NCBI GenBank assembly: GCA_965153455.1
Contig: OZ234503.1
Location: 10,855,118 to 10,919,117, forward strand
Reading direction: 5' to 3'
DNA: 64,000 bases
From: Sphagnum compactum
Lineage: Eukaryota; Bryophyta; Sphagnopsida; Sphagnales
Shown in pieces: positions 11,977 to 26,111 of this stretch; within the stretch, counting starts at the first letter, position 1; the number at the start of each line of letters is the position of its first letter. The position numbers and the translations under genes are program-made. Under the pieces are notes generated by a model. The model made no database searches and had not been told where the DNA came from. It saw only the letters and a program-made list of their open reading frames with translations.

Positions 11977-14900
11977 CACTAGAAGAAAAAGGCCAATATG
12001 TGACCATCACATTTACAACTACCTGCAACTATTTGGTCTTTGCAACTAATTTTTTTGTTATCTACGACTATTGTGACATCGTGCTGACATCAGTCAAATC
12101 ATCTTCGACTAACCTGCGACTAGTTTGCGACTAATTTTATTTCCATCTATATATGGGTTGGATTTATCATCCAAGAGTAGCCATTTAAAGTCCCATTTAG
12201 TCGTAAGTGAAATGGTGCTTAGTCATAGTTGGTGTATGTCTATATGTAAAATATCGTATTGTATGGTTTTTTAGTGAGAGTGTTATACAAAGGTGTAAAA
12301 TACAAATTTGTACATATTCATAATATTCATATGATAAATTAAAATTAAATTCCTTGAATTTAGTGGAAATGTGGTTTGTGGACTAAATTAGTCATTTACC
12401 CAACTTTTTCCAACAAGCCATATATTTTGTTTTATCCCCTGATGGCCATATACAAATAGCCAAACAAGGTGGAATATTTAACTCACATAACTAATTTTCT
12501 ACTTAATCATGCATGTGTTGCCAAAATCGGCTAATGCTTCTTATGGATGGTGACCAACATCATTTTTTATGTTGGGTAATTCTGGAAATATTGGAAAATG
12601 GCCTGAATTTGATGAAAATACAATCAAGGTGGGAAAATTCATAAAAAATTAAGGCATGTTGCCCCCTTTGCCATGACTGTTGCAGCTTCAAAAGCTGGTG
12701 GACTTCATGATAACTGGGTTTGGACCAGCCACATTGGGTGTCCAACTCTAAAATGCAATTAGGGGCTCTTGCTAATACACTCTCCTCCTAGATGCCTGTT
12801 CCTCCCTACGTTCAGTCTGCCTACATATCATGCATCATCATCTTCACCTGGCATTTGCAACTCTGCAGATGCCATAATTGCCTCTGTGCCACACAACTCA
12901 ATGGCACCAACCATTGCCATGTTGTGAGGCACATCTGGTATTTCTAGAGGCACTTCAACGCCTATCACATTATCTTGTATCACGGTCTGTTCCTCCCTTG
13001 CTTCTGTTACCACACGCCTGGAGCGAGGTTCCTTATGTAGCACAACCTTCCACCATGGTTGGTTTAGCTTTTCAGAGTAAAACACATGTTGCACTTGAGC
13101 TGGAAACACAAATGGTTCGTCGTCATTTGCCTTCAGTGCATTAAAATTTGCAAGCAGGAAGCCATCCTCATCACGCTTGTAAGTTGGATGACCTCGCCTA
13201 TCAACCTCATTCTTCACCCAATCACATTTAAACAAAACCACTGGGATTGATACTGGCCCATAATTAAGTAATATTATATCCTGTAGAATTCCCACATATT
13301 GCATGGGCCCAAGTGCACACACTCCACCTGGCCCTTGTGCTTGCTGGAACACTGATGCCACTCCACAATCATAGGTTGCCATTGTGTTAACATTGGTTTC
13401 TCCAATGACCCTATAGTGATTTCCATAGGCCTTCATTCGTGTATATCGGGAAGCATCGGAACTGGGCTTAATTGACAAATGGTATGCATCCATCTCATCA
13501 AGCACATTGCCATTTGCCATATGGGTTCGCACTGCCTCCCTCTCCCATTCTGCCAACTCCTACACTTATGCAAGCTCTACAGGATACTTGATAGGCCCTC
13601 ATGTTCCTCTTTCATCCCTGTGCCATTGGTCTTCAAACTCTGTGCGTAGTCTTGCCACTCGGTCACGCTCTTGCTCATGTTTTCTGCCCACCCCATTAAA
13701 CCCCAAATAACGAATTAAGGAAGGGCTCACCACGTAGGTGGCCTACAAGGCTACATTATGTGACCAACATACAACAGCTTGTAAATGTAATACCATGTCA
13801 TGAAAATTGAATGTGTGTTGGGTTTAGGTGGCAAATACCGAACCCATGGTGCTAAGCAGGCTGCATTGGTAAGGACATAATGATGTGCAAGGTCCCGTGC
13901 TGATGGTAAAAGGTGGAACTTAGATCCAGACCCTTCCAATACTTCACCATACACCCCTTCTTCCTCATTAGCATCCCATATTCGACGACGTACCTGTGTA
14001 AACATTTGCATGTACTTTGTCACAAACCCCAGGGTTTCATCCAACACATACCCTGAAGCCATCGATGCCTCTGGCCTTGCTCGGTTACGCACGTACTTCT
14101 TCAATGTCCCCAATGTTCGTTCAACTGGGTACATCCATCTACTATGTACAGGCTTGCAAATGGCTAGCTCTTCAACCACATGCAACACCAAGTGTGTCAT
14201 CACATCAAAGAATGCACCCGGTAACTCCCATTCAATCATGCTAAGGGTGACAACAACATCCTCTCTTAAAGACGGTAGTGATTTGGGTCCCATACCTTTG
14301 CACAGATGTTGCGGAATACTCGGCTAAGGCGCATTAAACTTAAACGCACATTGGTGTCCATCAAACCCCTCAAAGCCAAAGGCATAAATTGCTGCATTAG
14401 CACATGCCAGTCATGGCTTTTCATATTCCCTAGCTTCTTGTCCATTACATGCTTTCCCACTGCACTGCAGTAGTCTGATGGCACTTTCAAGGCCCCTAAC
14501 CTACCCATGAATGTTTTTAGTTCTTCTAGTTTTAACACATACGAAGCAATAGGCTGGAAGATCTTGCCTGGATTGTGAAGGTCTCTCTTCTCCTGAACCC
14601 CACACACCTCCATGTCTCTACGCACTTTAAATGTGTCCTTCACCCCAATTATGAACTTGATCACACTCTCGCACACATTCTTTTCAATGTGCATGACATC
14701 CAGTGTATGTCGAATCAACAAGTGCTGAATGGGCATCAGCCAACCAATCACACATTTAATACAGTCTACACACACCACACATGTTCCACATTATTACATT
14801 GTCCAATCCAGACTTGGTGTAATTACATCGATATGGCAAGGTCTTCCCCACACTGCATGGGGTGTACATAATAGCCAGGCCATGATTTCCAATAATGAAA

Positions 14901-17523
14901 TTATGTATTACTGCCATCATTCTTGCTGTGTTCCATGCCAATGCCCTACTATACAGTTCTGACATCAAGCTCGGATACTTGGGTTCAGGTCCAGTTTAAT
15001 TAAACTACTGGCTATGTATCTGAACCAGGATTCATGTACCTTTTGTTTTCAAACAACATTAAAGTCTGCAATGAAACCTTGAATATGACAGCTATATTAC
15101 AGGTGTTAAAACCCAGGAGGTTGCACTCCCCTCAACTGCAATTAAACTTATTGGAAATAATCATATATCAGGATGCTTGCTACTATACATGGCATTATCA
15201 GGTTGTCATCCACAATTGAACTCCATAACACTACTACACTAACCTCCTAGTATGGCAATTTGAATAGGGTAGATTGACGCTTCAGTCCAGTTTCCTTTGA
15301 TGGGCAACCCCTCGACCCCAAAACATTGCCCCGTGCCACCCACTTTTCCGTCCTTCGTGCCCGTCTTAAAGTATCTGCACCAGTTGTTGTGCAGGGCTTC
15401 ATTCGAAGCTCCTCTGCGCCAATGAAGTGTGTTGCATTCGGGTGTGTTCTGTAAGGGTGGTCCCTTTGCAACCATCGTCTGCTTCCTTCAAAAACAGCCT
15501 TCCCCAACTCCTTGGACCATCTGGACACGGTACTTGACCCACATGGAAGGCAAGCTTTGTAACCTTGGTGTTGACAACCATATACCAAACCATAGCCAGG
15601 GAAGTCATGGATAGTCCACATCAGCATGGCTTTCAACACAAATGTTCGGCAACCTGGAGGTTGCAGTATGTCCAATCCTGCCACCCCCTTCCATAGCTCC
15701 TCCAGCTCCTCTATCACGGGTTCCAAGTAGACATCAAAATTGGCCACTTTCACGTTCTTTGGGCCTGGGATTATCAATGATAGTATCACAAAAAACCTCT
15801 TTGTCACTAACCAAGGGGGTAAGTTGTAGTTAAAAAACATTACTGGCCAAGTCGACCAACTTGAGCTCTTTTCCCAAATGGATTGAATCCATCTGTAGCA
15901 AGCCCGAGCCGTATGTGCCTGGGATCAGCAGCAAACTCGGGCCAGGTGGCATTGATGTGAGCCCATGCCAGGTGCATGATGCACCTTCCCATCTGTCGAC
16001 TGATTTTTGTTGTGCCATGTCATGAGCTCGGCTATGGCAGGAGCTCGATACATCCGAAGCAATCGAGCAGCTAAAGGAAAATGCCGCACGACCTTGACTG
16101 GCACTTGGGGCCTACCAACTACCCTATATCGAGGAGCCCCACATTTGGGGCACTCCTGCATCCTTTCGTATTGCTTTCAGAATAGTACACAACCATTGCT
16201 GCAGGCATGAATGACATTGTTGTAGCGGAGGCCAACTTTGCTGGTCAGGACTTTGGCTCGATACATGCTTGAAGGCAAGCAGTTGTCCCTGGGCAGCGGA
16301 TGCAAATGAAGTAGAGCCAATAGTTCATCTACAAACTTGTTCGAAACCCCATGCACCTGGCACACATTCATCAACAACATAGTAGCTGCTAGCTTTGTGA
16401 TCTGGGCACCTGTGTACAAGGACTCACATGCCTCGCACAAGGCATTTGCTTCATCTGAGAAGTCATCCTGATTTGCAGTAGGTGCTTTAGGCTGTTCTGG
16501 ATTGTTGGCCTCTGCACCATCATCATCTAGTGGTAGGTCTGACTGTTTAGGCATGCTCTCAGGAATGGCTGCTAATTGCTCCATGATCGAAAATGCTTGT
16601 TGCACCATGTTCACAATGTTTATACCATCCACTCCCGAGCCTGCGTTAGTTCCAACAACTTCCACAGCTGGGGCTTCAGCATCACCTGTGTTAGTTCCAA
16701 CAACTTCCGCAACCAGGTCTTCAACATCTCGAGGCACAAATAAATCATCCAGCATTTGTGTAACTTGGACATCGTCGTCCATAACCTTTGCTGGCATATG
16801 GGCTTGTATTTTGGCTGCTGCACCCCACTCTTCATCAGAGTCATGGGGCTCCCCTGGCCCCTTCCACACCCTGAACATGGAACTCCTCTGGTTGACCAAT
16901 AGGTGTGCCTGAACAGTTGCAAGCAATAGAGGTTGACCACCTCCTGCACATTTAGCACATGGACACCTCATTGTTGTAATGCCATGGTTGTGGGCCCAAT
17001 CCACCTCTCTCTTCCACAGGCTATTATCCTTATTAGTAATCCTTTCAGGGTCATCCAGGTCACGACACCTATAAGGATCATTTAGTTGCCTTACACCTGC
17101 ATCGAAGCCACTGCCCATGCCCATTCTATGTCAGCCAACCTGCAATGCCACAAATCCAGGTGTACCAGTTAGTCAAGTAGGTGCAGGGTATTGGGAACAA
17201 CACAATCGCATATATGGCAAGTAGGCAACCACTACTTTCTCCTCCTATATTCCAACGACAAAATCCTCCACCAGGCATCGACTAAAATCCTCCACCAGCC
17301 ATAAACTTAGTTAGCTATTGTGTAATGTCCCTCCCTCCTTTTCACCTCCATTGTTTGCCTCTGGATTAGGAAAAAAATAATCTACAATGTGAATGTACTT
17401 TCCAGGAGTAAGACTGTCACAAGTCTTATCGTATTCACTCCCAGACATACCTACCGCTTGCTTACAGATGATTGATGCGAATTAAAGCTTGCCATTACCA
17501 ACCTAGGTGTTGATTAACTAGTG
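11977..17523 (-). mobile_element. CACTA (En/Spm) DNA transposon nested in the gypsy element
   Basis: The left end at 11977 reads CACTAGAAGAAAAAGG, a typical CACTA terminal repeat. Within the next 250 bp it has repeated TGCGACTA/TCGTAGT-like words in both orientations (about 12050-12200), the subterminal transposase-binding repeats characteristic of this superfamily. The body encodes a tnp2-type transposase on the minus strand. The right end is not resolved: a CTAGTG at 17518-17523 is the best candidate, but its flanking 3 bp (TTG) do not match the left flank (TGA) and no mirrored subterminal repeats are seen. The right terminus is probably lost, in line with the deletion of the gypsy pol region there. 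Confidence 0.8.
12828..17124 (-). pseudogene. CACTA tnp2-type transposase, inactivated
   Basis: Blocks in minus-strand order. 17124-16177 holds a transposase-associated N-terminal domain with WKREVDWAHNHGI and the CPCAKC cysteine motif. 16161-15247 starts with CPKCGAPRY and continues through the tnp2 core, including LMTWHNKNQS, NYNLPPWL and MWTIHDFPGYG. 14724-14266 has RHTLDVMHIEKNVCESV and KSHDWHVLMQQF. 14293-13751 has a DUF4218-like region with SRWMYPVERTLGTLKKYVRN. 13556-12828 has a DUF4216-like C-terminus. A retained intron runs from 15243 down to 14725. The frame is broken by a stop where Trp is expected in the join of the first two blocks, another at the LPYW motif next to the intron, and frameshifts near 15.9 kb and 15.4 kb. 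The normal product cuts and pastes the element; this copy cannot be made whole. Confidence 0.88.
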
Positions 17524-17639
17524 TTGGGTGAGTAGTCAAACTTGGCTATGATCGAATTTGTGGCATGAGTACACCAACTTGTATCGTTGGTGTGTTCATT
17601 ACGGTAGGTGGTAGAGAAGTTCTGAGTTTTTTTCTCATT

Positions 17640-17994
17640 ACTTACTTCAATTTATCATCCACAAAGGGACAATTTTCTTGAATTCATGTCCAACATGTCG
17701 ACAATATTCATAGGCTAATGTAATTTCAATAGTGGGTTGTGGATTTGTAACCAATATATTTCGCCAAACAAGTGGTTGTTCAACGCTTCCCATGACAGGT
17801 ACACTTGGCCAAATAGTTTGATTAAGTGGTTGTGTTTGTTGGACAACAACATGTACTATGATTGTGTCCATCAGTTTTGCATGTTGTTGAGAACTAGATA
17901 AGTGTGAAGGTCTTCGATCCAAGTTACGTAACTGTTCCAACCAATTTAAGAGTTGGTTACGCTCCAATTTTGAATTTGCTATAATTAGATTCAA
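17640..17994 (-). pseudogene. Gypsy gag fragment with damaged zinc knuckle
   Basis: The minus-strand frame has a 115-residue stretch ending in a CCHC zinc-knuckle remnant (EYCRHVGHEFKK). The first cysteine is replaced by tyrosine, and the last cysteine is reached only after a frame change just past the Lys pair. Gag forms the particle that packages retrotransposon RNA. Position next to the 5' LTR fits. Confidence 0.7.
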
Positions 17995-18652
17995 AACATG
18001 AAATGGTTTAAATGTGTAATACCCAACAACCAGTGCTAATCAAGATGGTATAGTAGCTTTGGGAATGTAATAACCAAGTGTTACAGATTGCCACCTATGT
18101 GATGTAAAGGTTATTTCCACAACGTGTTGAATAGGTGCGATGTTTGTCCACCCAGTTGTGCATTCGACCTCCATTGTTGGGATGACTGCTAGGGTGTCAA
18201 AAATTGACCAATTGAAGGTAGTTGTGGTTCCTTTTTTTCCCCTTGTTTGTTGGTATTTGATGAAGACGTAAATCCATCATAATTGGCTATTGAGGCTCAT
18301 TGTTGGGAACATCAATTGGATTTTCTTGTGGCGTTCTAAAATGTGATTGTTCTTATGACTAAATTGCCTCATGAATGGGTTGTTATGGTACTCTTAATTA
18401 TAATTGCCTTCTAAAGCCCCTTGTGATTACTTTTGACATCTTTTATATCGATTTATAATAATTGTTAATTCAAGTTGTTTTGATCAACCCATTGCTATTA
18501 AAATTAGAAATCATCAAGGCACAAAACACTCTTAGAAAACTACTAAAACTATTACAAATCCAAAATTAAAATTTCAAAATAAAACAATCACAAAAAACTA
18601 GAAAGTGTAAGTGTGATTGCTTATAATTCCATTCCACTTTGTGGTCAACAAA
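17995..18652 (-). other. 5' internal part of the gypsy element
   Basis: Sequence between gag and the 5' LTR. No clean open frame remains. A tRNA primer-binding site could not be fixed with confidence beside the LTR; the common TGGTATCAGAGC form is absent here. Confidence 0.5.
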
Positions 18653-19307
18653 TGTTAAAGGTTTTTTCTATTATATTAAATTAAGGATTTTCCTCTTCTA
18701 AATTTCTAACTTTGGTTTTTAAATAACATCAACAGGTGAGTTGTTTTAGATTTGTATATTATGAAAAAAAAAGACACAAAGGCATAGATGTTTGTTCACA
18801 AATGCAAAAACAAAACTGAAAACAATCTTTCAATTCAATTTGAAAAAATAAAACCTCAAAGTCTAAAAGTGAACTTGTTCATAAAATCAAAAGTAAAAAC
18901 AAATAAATGATCTCCAAAAAAATTAAGAAGTAAAAAAGAAGTTCAAAAAGTTCAAAAGTTCATCATCTTCCAATCCTCCTATTTATACCAAACATAACAC
19001 TATTTTAAATTAAATAATCACTATCCAGTATAACAAAAAATAATTCAAACTTAAATTATATTAGCTACTGGCCACAAGTTAAAAAACAACCAAAAACTGT
19101 CAACAACTAGTTATTGTGACTAACTAGTTACTAGTTCACATACTTTACTAGTTACCCTAACACATGTTACTAGTTCACTTAATAAACAAGTTAACTTAAG
19201 GACCTGTTATCTAATAACTAAACTAATTATCAAAATAATATTGGTTCACAAGTTACCGGTTGGTAACAACCGATTACTATGTACATAACTGAAAATTTGG
19301 GTTAACG
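18653..19307 (-). repeat. Right LTR (5' LTR of the gypsy element)
   Basis: This 655-bp partner of the left LTR starts TGTTAAAGG and ends GGGTTAACG, the last base having changed from the expected CA end. The AAAAT target duplication follows directly. Confidence 0.9.
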
Positions 19308-19312
19308 AAAAT

Positions 19313-21060
19313 TATTGACAAAGGAGTAGCTTGTTGCTTCAATGGAAAACATATTGAAAATCCATTTAAGTATGATGAAACACAAATAAACAAGCTTTTG
19401 ACTTTCAACCCAATGGAAATTAATCAACAACTATTGTGTGACAAATGTAGTTACATTTCATTACTATTTTTTCATTTACTTTTACCTTGTATTTTACATG
19501 ACATAGTTTTTTAGATAATACGATCTTTTAAACCTTGAAGGAAAAAAGATGTAATTACATGAAACCATGTAACATGAAATTCATCAAATTTTTTTTCCTA
19601 ACATGGTTTTTATTTTCCAAATTTGTCAAGTAAGTGGACGAGTGATCATTTAGAGGTCAAATAAAAAAGTAGATAGTTTTTAGAGTCATGTTTTGTTTTG
19701 GTAGCCTCCAAGAATTCATTGTTTAAATATGGCAACTTTTGATTTTTTTCCTTTCAAAATATGGCAAATTTTGTTCATTTTTCCCAATAAACATTTTGAA
19801 CACTTCACATTGGATTTTTTTGGGTCATTGTAATGGGAACTTTTGGTAGAAAAAAAACATTGATCACCATGAATGGTATCAATCACACATATTTCAATAC
19901 CTTTTTGTAGAGTTTTCAGGCTTTATTATTATTCCCAATTTAAGGAATTGAAAGTTTAATCACCAATATTTTGATTAATGTTATCATGGTGTAGTATCAT
20001 TAAGTTCCTTTTTCAAGGGGAGGCCATCATCCGATTATTTGTACCTATGCAAATAGATACCTTATTTATTGGTCTCCAAGCACATTGTTCAAAAATTATC
20101 CAAGTGCCCATTGTTTGTTATTTCAAGGTTGCATACTTACATGTGCAACATTCATCATCATATGTAAAATTGTAACACCTTTGTATACTTTGCCTTTGTT
20201 TTGGTGGACTCAAGAAGTTGGGTGTGAAAAAACTATCAAATTTTTTCATTCTTGCCAATGTGCCATGAAATGCTAGAAAGTAATAAAGTCATGTATAAAG
20301 TGTTCAAGATATAGGGCCTTGATAATGTCCTTTGTGAGAATAAAAGATGAATGGCGGGATACACGATAGATGCATGATGTCATAAAATAAGAACTAATCA
20401 AATTCTAAAGACCACCCATTCTTAGAACCACTAAAATTGGTGGTCCTTGGAGTTTGATCATGTATCCTATATTTTTGTGTTTTTGCATGTGGCAACACAC
20501 ATGCAAAAACATTTTTAGTTTTTACATGTGTGAGATTTGGAGTAGATGATGAGAAGAAACATGAGTTTTGTGCAATTTGAAAAAATGGAATTGGAGTATG
20601 TGCTTTTGTTTTCACATCATAGATTTCACTAAGAGTTGATGAGCACCCTTGAAAATGGAATGGATTTTGGTGCATTTGGCAATTGTGTGCTATTTTTGTG
20701 TGGAGTGAGTGTTTTAGTTTTTTTCACCCTAAAAATTGCTGAAAGCAAATGAACACATATGCAAAAATGAGCAAAACAAACACTAACATCAGCATTTTTT
20801 TTCTTCTAGCTAAATTTAGCCAGCATGGGTGATTTTTCTTTTCAAAATGGCTAAAAAATTTGTGTTTTTCTTCCATTTTCTAGTCCCCAGATTTTGAAAT
20901 TTTTTTTTGAAAAAATCACCAGATTTCTCTATTAGGTTCAAGCATGTAGCCAAAAATGTCAAGGGTGCTTAACCTTTTTTTACTTTCGTGTCCTGTTTAT
21001 AGCCAAATTTGGCGAAAATGTCTAATGGATTGATCACCATTTCAGCTACCTCACAATTTT
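19313..21060. other. AT-rich intergenic DNA upstream of SQD1
   Basis: No coding frame with support. T-rich runs, and from about 20.8 kb words related to the dispersed TAGCCAAATTTGGCTA family (20807-20822 and 21000-21015). Confidence 0.5.
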
Positions 21061-21068
21061 TATATAAA
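21061..21068 (+). promoter_or_regulatory. TATA-box-like site upstream of SQD1
   Basis: TATATAAA lies about 410 bp upstream of the SQD1 start codon, followed by a CATC microsatellite and a pyrimidine-rich probable leader. It is the best TATA match close to the gene, and it falls inside one copy of a dispersed palindromic repeat. Use as a promoter is inferred from position only. Confidence 0.35.
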
Positions 21069-21118
21069 AAAAGCCAAAACAAAAAATACCCTCATCCATC
21101 CACTTCAGCTACATCAAA

Positions 21119-21154
21119 TCCATCCACACATCCATCCATCCATCCATCCATCCA
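21119..21154. repeat. CATC microsatellite
   Basis: Tandem CATC units with one interruption, in the probable 5' leader of SQD1. Confidence 0.9.
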
Positions 21155-21364
21155 CCTGGCTGTCTTTGAAGCTAGCTGGCTGCTCCTCCTGGCTAGTGGC
21201 AGAAAGTATATTCTCCGTACCGGATCTTCTTCTTCATCCTGGTATATTCCAATCCAACGGATTAGGGTTCACTGTTCTTCAGGGTTTTTAGGGTTCTCGG
21301 GGTTTGCTTTTCCAAGCACTCACAGCATTTGTCGTGGAGATTTGCTCGCTTCCCTTTGGAATGA

Positions 21365-23632
<2,268 letters not shown>

Positions 23633-24388
23633 AATTTGTATTCATCTAGATGCAAGCCTATTACAGTGTCCTTGATACTGGTTTTTTGTGGACTTGAGGC
23701 TGTTGATGAGTATACCCTTTGTCACTGGCCAAGTTCCATTGCCAGCCATTGTTATGTTTATGGTAATTACAGAGGAAGTTCCACTGCCTGTGGAATGCTG
23801 TTTGTAATTCTGGAATCTAGTTGTTGTGTCTGAATTGTAGATTGAATACACACTGTGTCAGCATCCACAGATAGTAGATTCAAAGTCTGGACAAAAAGTA
23901 TGCTAGTTGGGTGTTGCAGGAAGTTGCAGTTCTAGTGAAGTACATGTTTGTTTCTTGCCCAACTGCTCATTTTGAAAGAGGTATAGGGAGTCATGAGAAC
24001 TAATTGTGGTAGATGGATTCATACACAGAAGTGTGTCATGCCATTTCTAAAACAAAAACTTCAATTGCTGCAGTGCCTGTTTATTTCAGTATGTCCTTGT
24101 CCACTTGGTCAAGGAAAAAAAGTGAAAAAAGGTTGAACTTGGAAACCGCACCCTTCTTAACTAATTAAAAAAATGAATAAGTAAACTATAAATACGCAGG
24201 GACATCCCTTGGTAACAATTGGGAAAGTTTTGTGAAAATGTTGCCAGAATTATTTCAATTTCATTAGGACTGGATGGGAACACACCATCAGATATAAGTG
24301 AATCAAATTGAACGTCAGAATTGAAGAATGGGCATGTGTGAGGCAAGGAAAGGACAAATTCCATGTTCCAAGGAATCTAGCAAAATGA
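23633..24388. other. 3' flank of SQD1
   Basis: Contains the probable 3' UTR of SQD1. No further gene is seen; short frames lack family resemblance. Confidence 0.5.
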
Positions 24389-24495
24389 GCAAAGTGAGCC
24401 CCATCAATGGATTTGAACCCATGTGATGGCACCCAAGGTAGGCCGGGCCTGGCCCAGGTCGCAAGACGATTATTGCACTACCCTGGTGACTTCTG
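24389..24495 (-). repeat. tRNA-like SINE or tRNA-derived fragment
   Basis: Read on the minus strand, this stretch has an A-box-like word (GGGTAGTGCAATAATCG) and, about 55 bases on, a near-consensus RNA polymerase III B box (GGTTCAAATCC). It does not fold into a full tRNA: a GC-rich segment (GGGCCAGGCCCGGCC) replaces the anticodon region. This is the usual look of a tRNA-derived short interspersed element. Its A-box side resembles the element at 31565. Confidence 0.5.
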
Positions 24496-26111
24496 TACAA
24501 ATTATATTAGTTTTTAAAAATGCTGAAATTTTCAAAAAAACTATTTTTTTTTTCCAAAAGACCACATTTTTGTGAAGGAAAACAATGATAAATATTTGGA
24601 AAATTAATCTTGATCAGGCCCGTATCATAGCGCAGGCCATTATTCCGGTTATGCGCACAGCGACCTCGGATGTTTATCTTATAACTAATAAGGTTCTTGC
24701 CAGCTAGAGTTATCGTTTTGAGAAACATCGTGTGGAGCAAGGGCGGCTCCGAGTATGGAGGGTGGGGGCCTCCCGACGGCATTGCCGGAAATTATGTTTT
24801 GTAATTTCCAGCCTTACCAACAAGGAAGGCCCCACGCGCCGCGCCATGAAAACCTAATTTTCCAATTGTACCAGCAGACGGCCCCAGAGCATCCAAGAAG
24901 AATTAGGGATATCGTGTTGGGTACTCTCTCTCTCTTTCTTTTTCTCTCTCTTTCTTTTTTCCCCTCTGCCCGCCGGGCCAAAAGGTAGGGGAAAAAAAAG
25001 CACTCCCCCGCCCCCATTCATTTTATAATAAGCTAATTACTGTCGGAGAATTATTACTACTGGCACCTGCCAGCTCAGCAACGAAATGCTGACCTGGTCG
25101 GTTCCCGGTCATAGCTGCAAGCTAAAGAAAGGGGCTTCTAAAGCTTCTGAGCCATTTGCCTGGGACACGAGGGCCAATCACAACTCCCGTATATGCGGCG
25201 GAATGCTGGCGTGGCGCTTCTAGGTTGGCGACTTCCACAAAGCCGGAGAGAGTTTGGGCTTGTGCGTTCAGACCTGCACCTCATTTATCCGGTCAACAGA
25301 AAGCACACAAAGTGCAGCCCGACGGGAGAGAGAGAGAAAGAGAGAAAGAGCGCACGAAAGTGGAGAAGAGAAGAGAAGAGAGAGAGAGAGAGAGAGAAAA
25401 AAAGATTTTGCAAAACTCATGCTCGCACGATTGCAAGATTCTGTCAGCTGTACAAGATTTGTCCTCCGCCAACTTGTGGTAGGGAAATGTCCGGAGGTGT
25501 GTAGAGGAACTTCGCTTTTTTTCTTTTTTTTATTCTCCTGCTTCGTTTTTTTTTTTCCTCCTCTAATTTTTTCGGCTCAAAGTTGTGGTTGCAAAAGTCT
25601 GAAATCATTGCGAAAGCCGGATTCGAGAGTGAGGATCGTGCTGTATGTTTTTTTTTGCCGTCTTTCTGTTTTCCTTTGTAAACAGATCCATTAAGGTAAC
25701 AGATCCCGTAAGAGACTCTCTTCTGGATGCGTTGCAGACTTCTCTCTGTCTTTCTCGCTCTGTGTTGTTTTTTGGCTCTGTGTTGGTTTGTTTTGCATGA
25801 TGGTAACGGTGACATTATGCTTAGATTGAGAACCTTTTCATTTTCCTGCTTGTTGACAGACGGGAAGGGAGATGGAGGCTATCGTCCGACGGGCTCTAGC
25901 GGGACTTGATTCCGATGGTGAGGGTTTCTTGGAGTTTGGTTCTTGCAGGAGTTTTGTGTTTGCCGCCGGTTTCTTTGGAGGAAAGGCTCGCTTGATGTTT
26001 GTTTTGTGAGATGCATGACTTTCGGCAGTGAAGCGTAGAAGATTGAGAATAAGATCGGGAATAACACTTGCGAGAAAAGAAAAGGAGGACGAAGCCGGAG
26101 GAGTAGTAGTA
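24496..26111. other. Upstream region of the ABA receptor gene
   Basis: A more GC-rich region than its surroundings, with CT- and GA-rich runs (about 24925-24960 and 25326-25397) and T runs. Long frames here are products of the GA repeat and are not coding. It is likely promoter and long 5' leader of the gene starting at 26112, possibly with a leader intron ending at the CAG near 25859; this is not proven. Confidence 0.4.
25326..25397. repeat. GA-rich microsatellite
   Basis: Imperfect GA/GAAA repeats, 0.7 kb before the ABA receptor start codon, probably in its promoter or leader. Confidence 0.85.

Larger units (their letters stand above)
9606..19312 (-). mobile_element. Ty3/gypsy LTR retrotransposon, internally deleted, with AAAAT target duplication
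   Basis: Two direct repeats, 9611-10269 and 18653-19307, have ends TGTTAA...TTAACA typical of LTRs (the right copy ends in CG through one change). Both outer edges carry the same 5-bp word AAAAT (9606-9610 and 19308-19312), the expected target-site duplication. A purine tract read on the minus strand (complement of TACCCCCTT at 10270-10278) abuts the left LTR. Together with minus-strand gag and integrase this shows the element points left, so the right LTR is its 5' LTR. Gag remains at about 17.6-18.0 kb and integrase at about 11.1-12.0 kb, the gag-before-integrase order of this family. Protease, reverse transcriptase and RNase H are missing; in their place lies a CACTA transposon. The element is dead. 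Confidence 0.92.

Noticed and set aside
17518-17523. CTAGTG as the right terminus of the CACTA element
   Set aside because: Only the six terminal bases mirror the left end, flanking triplets differ (TGA versus TTG), and no subterminal repeats precede it. It is used only as a provisional boundary.
25156-25694. Overlapping 103-146-codon frames rich in Arg and Glu
   Set aside because: They are translations of a GA microsatellite in several frames at once.
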